Position numbers and translations under genes: made by a program
In this document: positions 6,451 through 6,831 of the stretch, one piece after another
How the letters are laid out: every line of letters begins with the position of its first letter
Numbering within the stretch: position 1 is the stretch's first letter
The notes under the pieces: generated by a model
What the model was told of the DNA's origin: nothing
What the model saw: the letters and a program-made list of their open reading frames with translations, nothing else
Database searches by the model: none
Assembly (NCBI GenBank): GCA_964568355.1
Contig: CAZMRK010000461.1
Location: 1 to 6,831 of the forward strand
DNA: 6,831 bases
Source: JAJPJX01 sp964568355
GTDB taxonomy: Bacteria > Acidobacteriota > Terriglobia > Bryobacterales > Bryobacteraceae
Direction of reading: 5' to 3'

Positions 6451-6831
6451 GGTCTGCGGGAGTATTGTGCCCGACCCGCTTCAGACCCTCGAACCGGTGG
6501 CCGGCTCGCAGAGTCCCGCCCTGAAGAATGAACTGATGTTGCCTGCCGTGCTCGACCCCTGGGCCGCCCACGCGCTGTACGAGGCTGCCCATCTGGCGCA
6601 GGCCCACCCGGGGAGCAAGGTCTGGCTGGTGAGCCTCGGTCCGAAGGCGAAGCTCCAGCAGGTGATGATGACCATGGCGCAGAAGGCGCCGTTCGAACTG
6701 GTGGCGCTCGACGGGCCGGCCAGCGGCTTTACCGACGCTTGCGAAGTGGCCGCGATTCTGGCGCAGGCGGTCGAGTCGATTCCGGGGCTGGATCGCTCGC
6801 GGCTGCTGCTGTTCGGCGGGTGGGAATCGGC
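6434..6831 (+). CDS. etfB: Electron transfer flavoprotein beta subunit, N-terminal half (cut by window end)
   Basis: Beta subunit of the cytoplasmic ETF heterodimer, which carries electrons from acyl-CoA dehydrogenases to ETF-QO. The 132 complete codons seen are about half of the usual ~255 residues. Family features: first beta strand IVVCGSIVPDP (5-15) in place of the usual VKxVPD, LDPWAAHALYEAA (40-52) in place of NPyDexAlEeA, and VWLVSLGP (63-70) matching the VvsvGP strand. It is divergent: the usual aLAMGAD stretch reads MAQKAPF (81-87), and the later G-x-Q-x-x-D position reads GGWES. The signature region near residue 160 lies outside the window, as would etfA, which normally follows. There is no Shine-Dalgarno before ATG 6434; a 10-bp inverted repeat straddles the start. 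It probably belongs with the acyl-CoA dehydrogenase and ETF-QO genes upstream. Whether it is the canonical or the electron-bifurcating type cannot be decided from this fragment. Confidence 0.9.
   Translation, partial: MAYQIVVCGSIVPDPLQTLEPVAGSQSPALKNELMLPAVLDPWAAHALYEAAHLAQAHPGSKVWLVSLGPKAKLQQVMMTMAQKAPFELVALDGPASGFTDACEVAAILAQAVESIPGLDRSRLLLFGGWES

Noticed and set aside
1..6831. CRISPR array, tRNA/rRNA gene, insertion sequence or attachment site
   Set aside because: No regularly spaced repeats, no tRNA-like cloverleaf, no transposase or integrase motifs and no matching direct repeats at the edges of the low-GC segment were seen by eye.

Overview
The window is GC-rich bacterial DNA with every supportable gene on the + strand. 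The mix of genes suggests a soil-type heterotroph, perhaps of the Acidobacteriota. That placement rests on the general look of the proteins and was not tested by any search.

Layout: (1) 1-124 is the end of an upstream intergenic region or leader, AT-rich at first, then a small GC hairpin and a ribosome binding site. (2) 125-2332 is an unusually long acyl-CoA dehydrogenase. (3) 2329-4170, overlapping it by ATGA, is an electron-transfer-flavoprotein:quinone oxidoreductase (ETF-QO) type flavoprotein whose C-terminal ferredoxin domain has eight cysteines instead of the usual four. (4) 4211-4959 holds two small ATGA-coupled genes of unknown function, clearly lower in GC than their neighbours. (5) 4989-5033 is a possible 14-codon leader ORF with a good Shine-Dalgarno, ending 7 bases before (6) 5041-6378, a Tat-exported glycoside hydrolase family 32 enzyme with its catalytic triad intact. 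(7) 6434 to the window end is the N-terminal half of an electron transfer flavoprotein beta subunit (EtfB); a perfect 10-bp inverted repeat flanks its start codon.

Working model: acyl-CoA dehydrogenase, EtfB (presumably with EtfA beyond the window) and ETF-QO form one chain that passes electrons from an acyl-CoA oxidation to the membrane quinone pool. About 2.26 kb carrying the two unknown genes and the fructan/sucrose hydrolase lies between the ETF-QO and EtfB genes and has no obvious link to acyl-CoA oxidation. No tRNA, rRNA, CRISPR array, transposase or strong terminator was seen.
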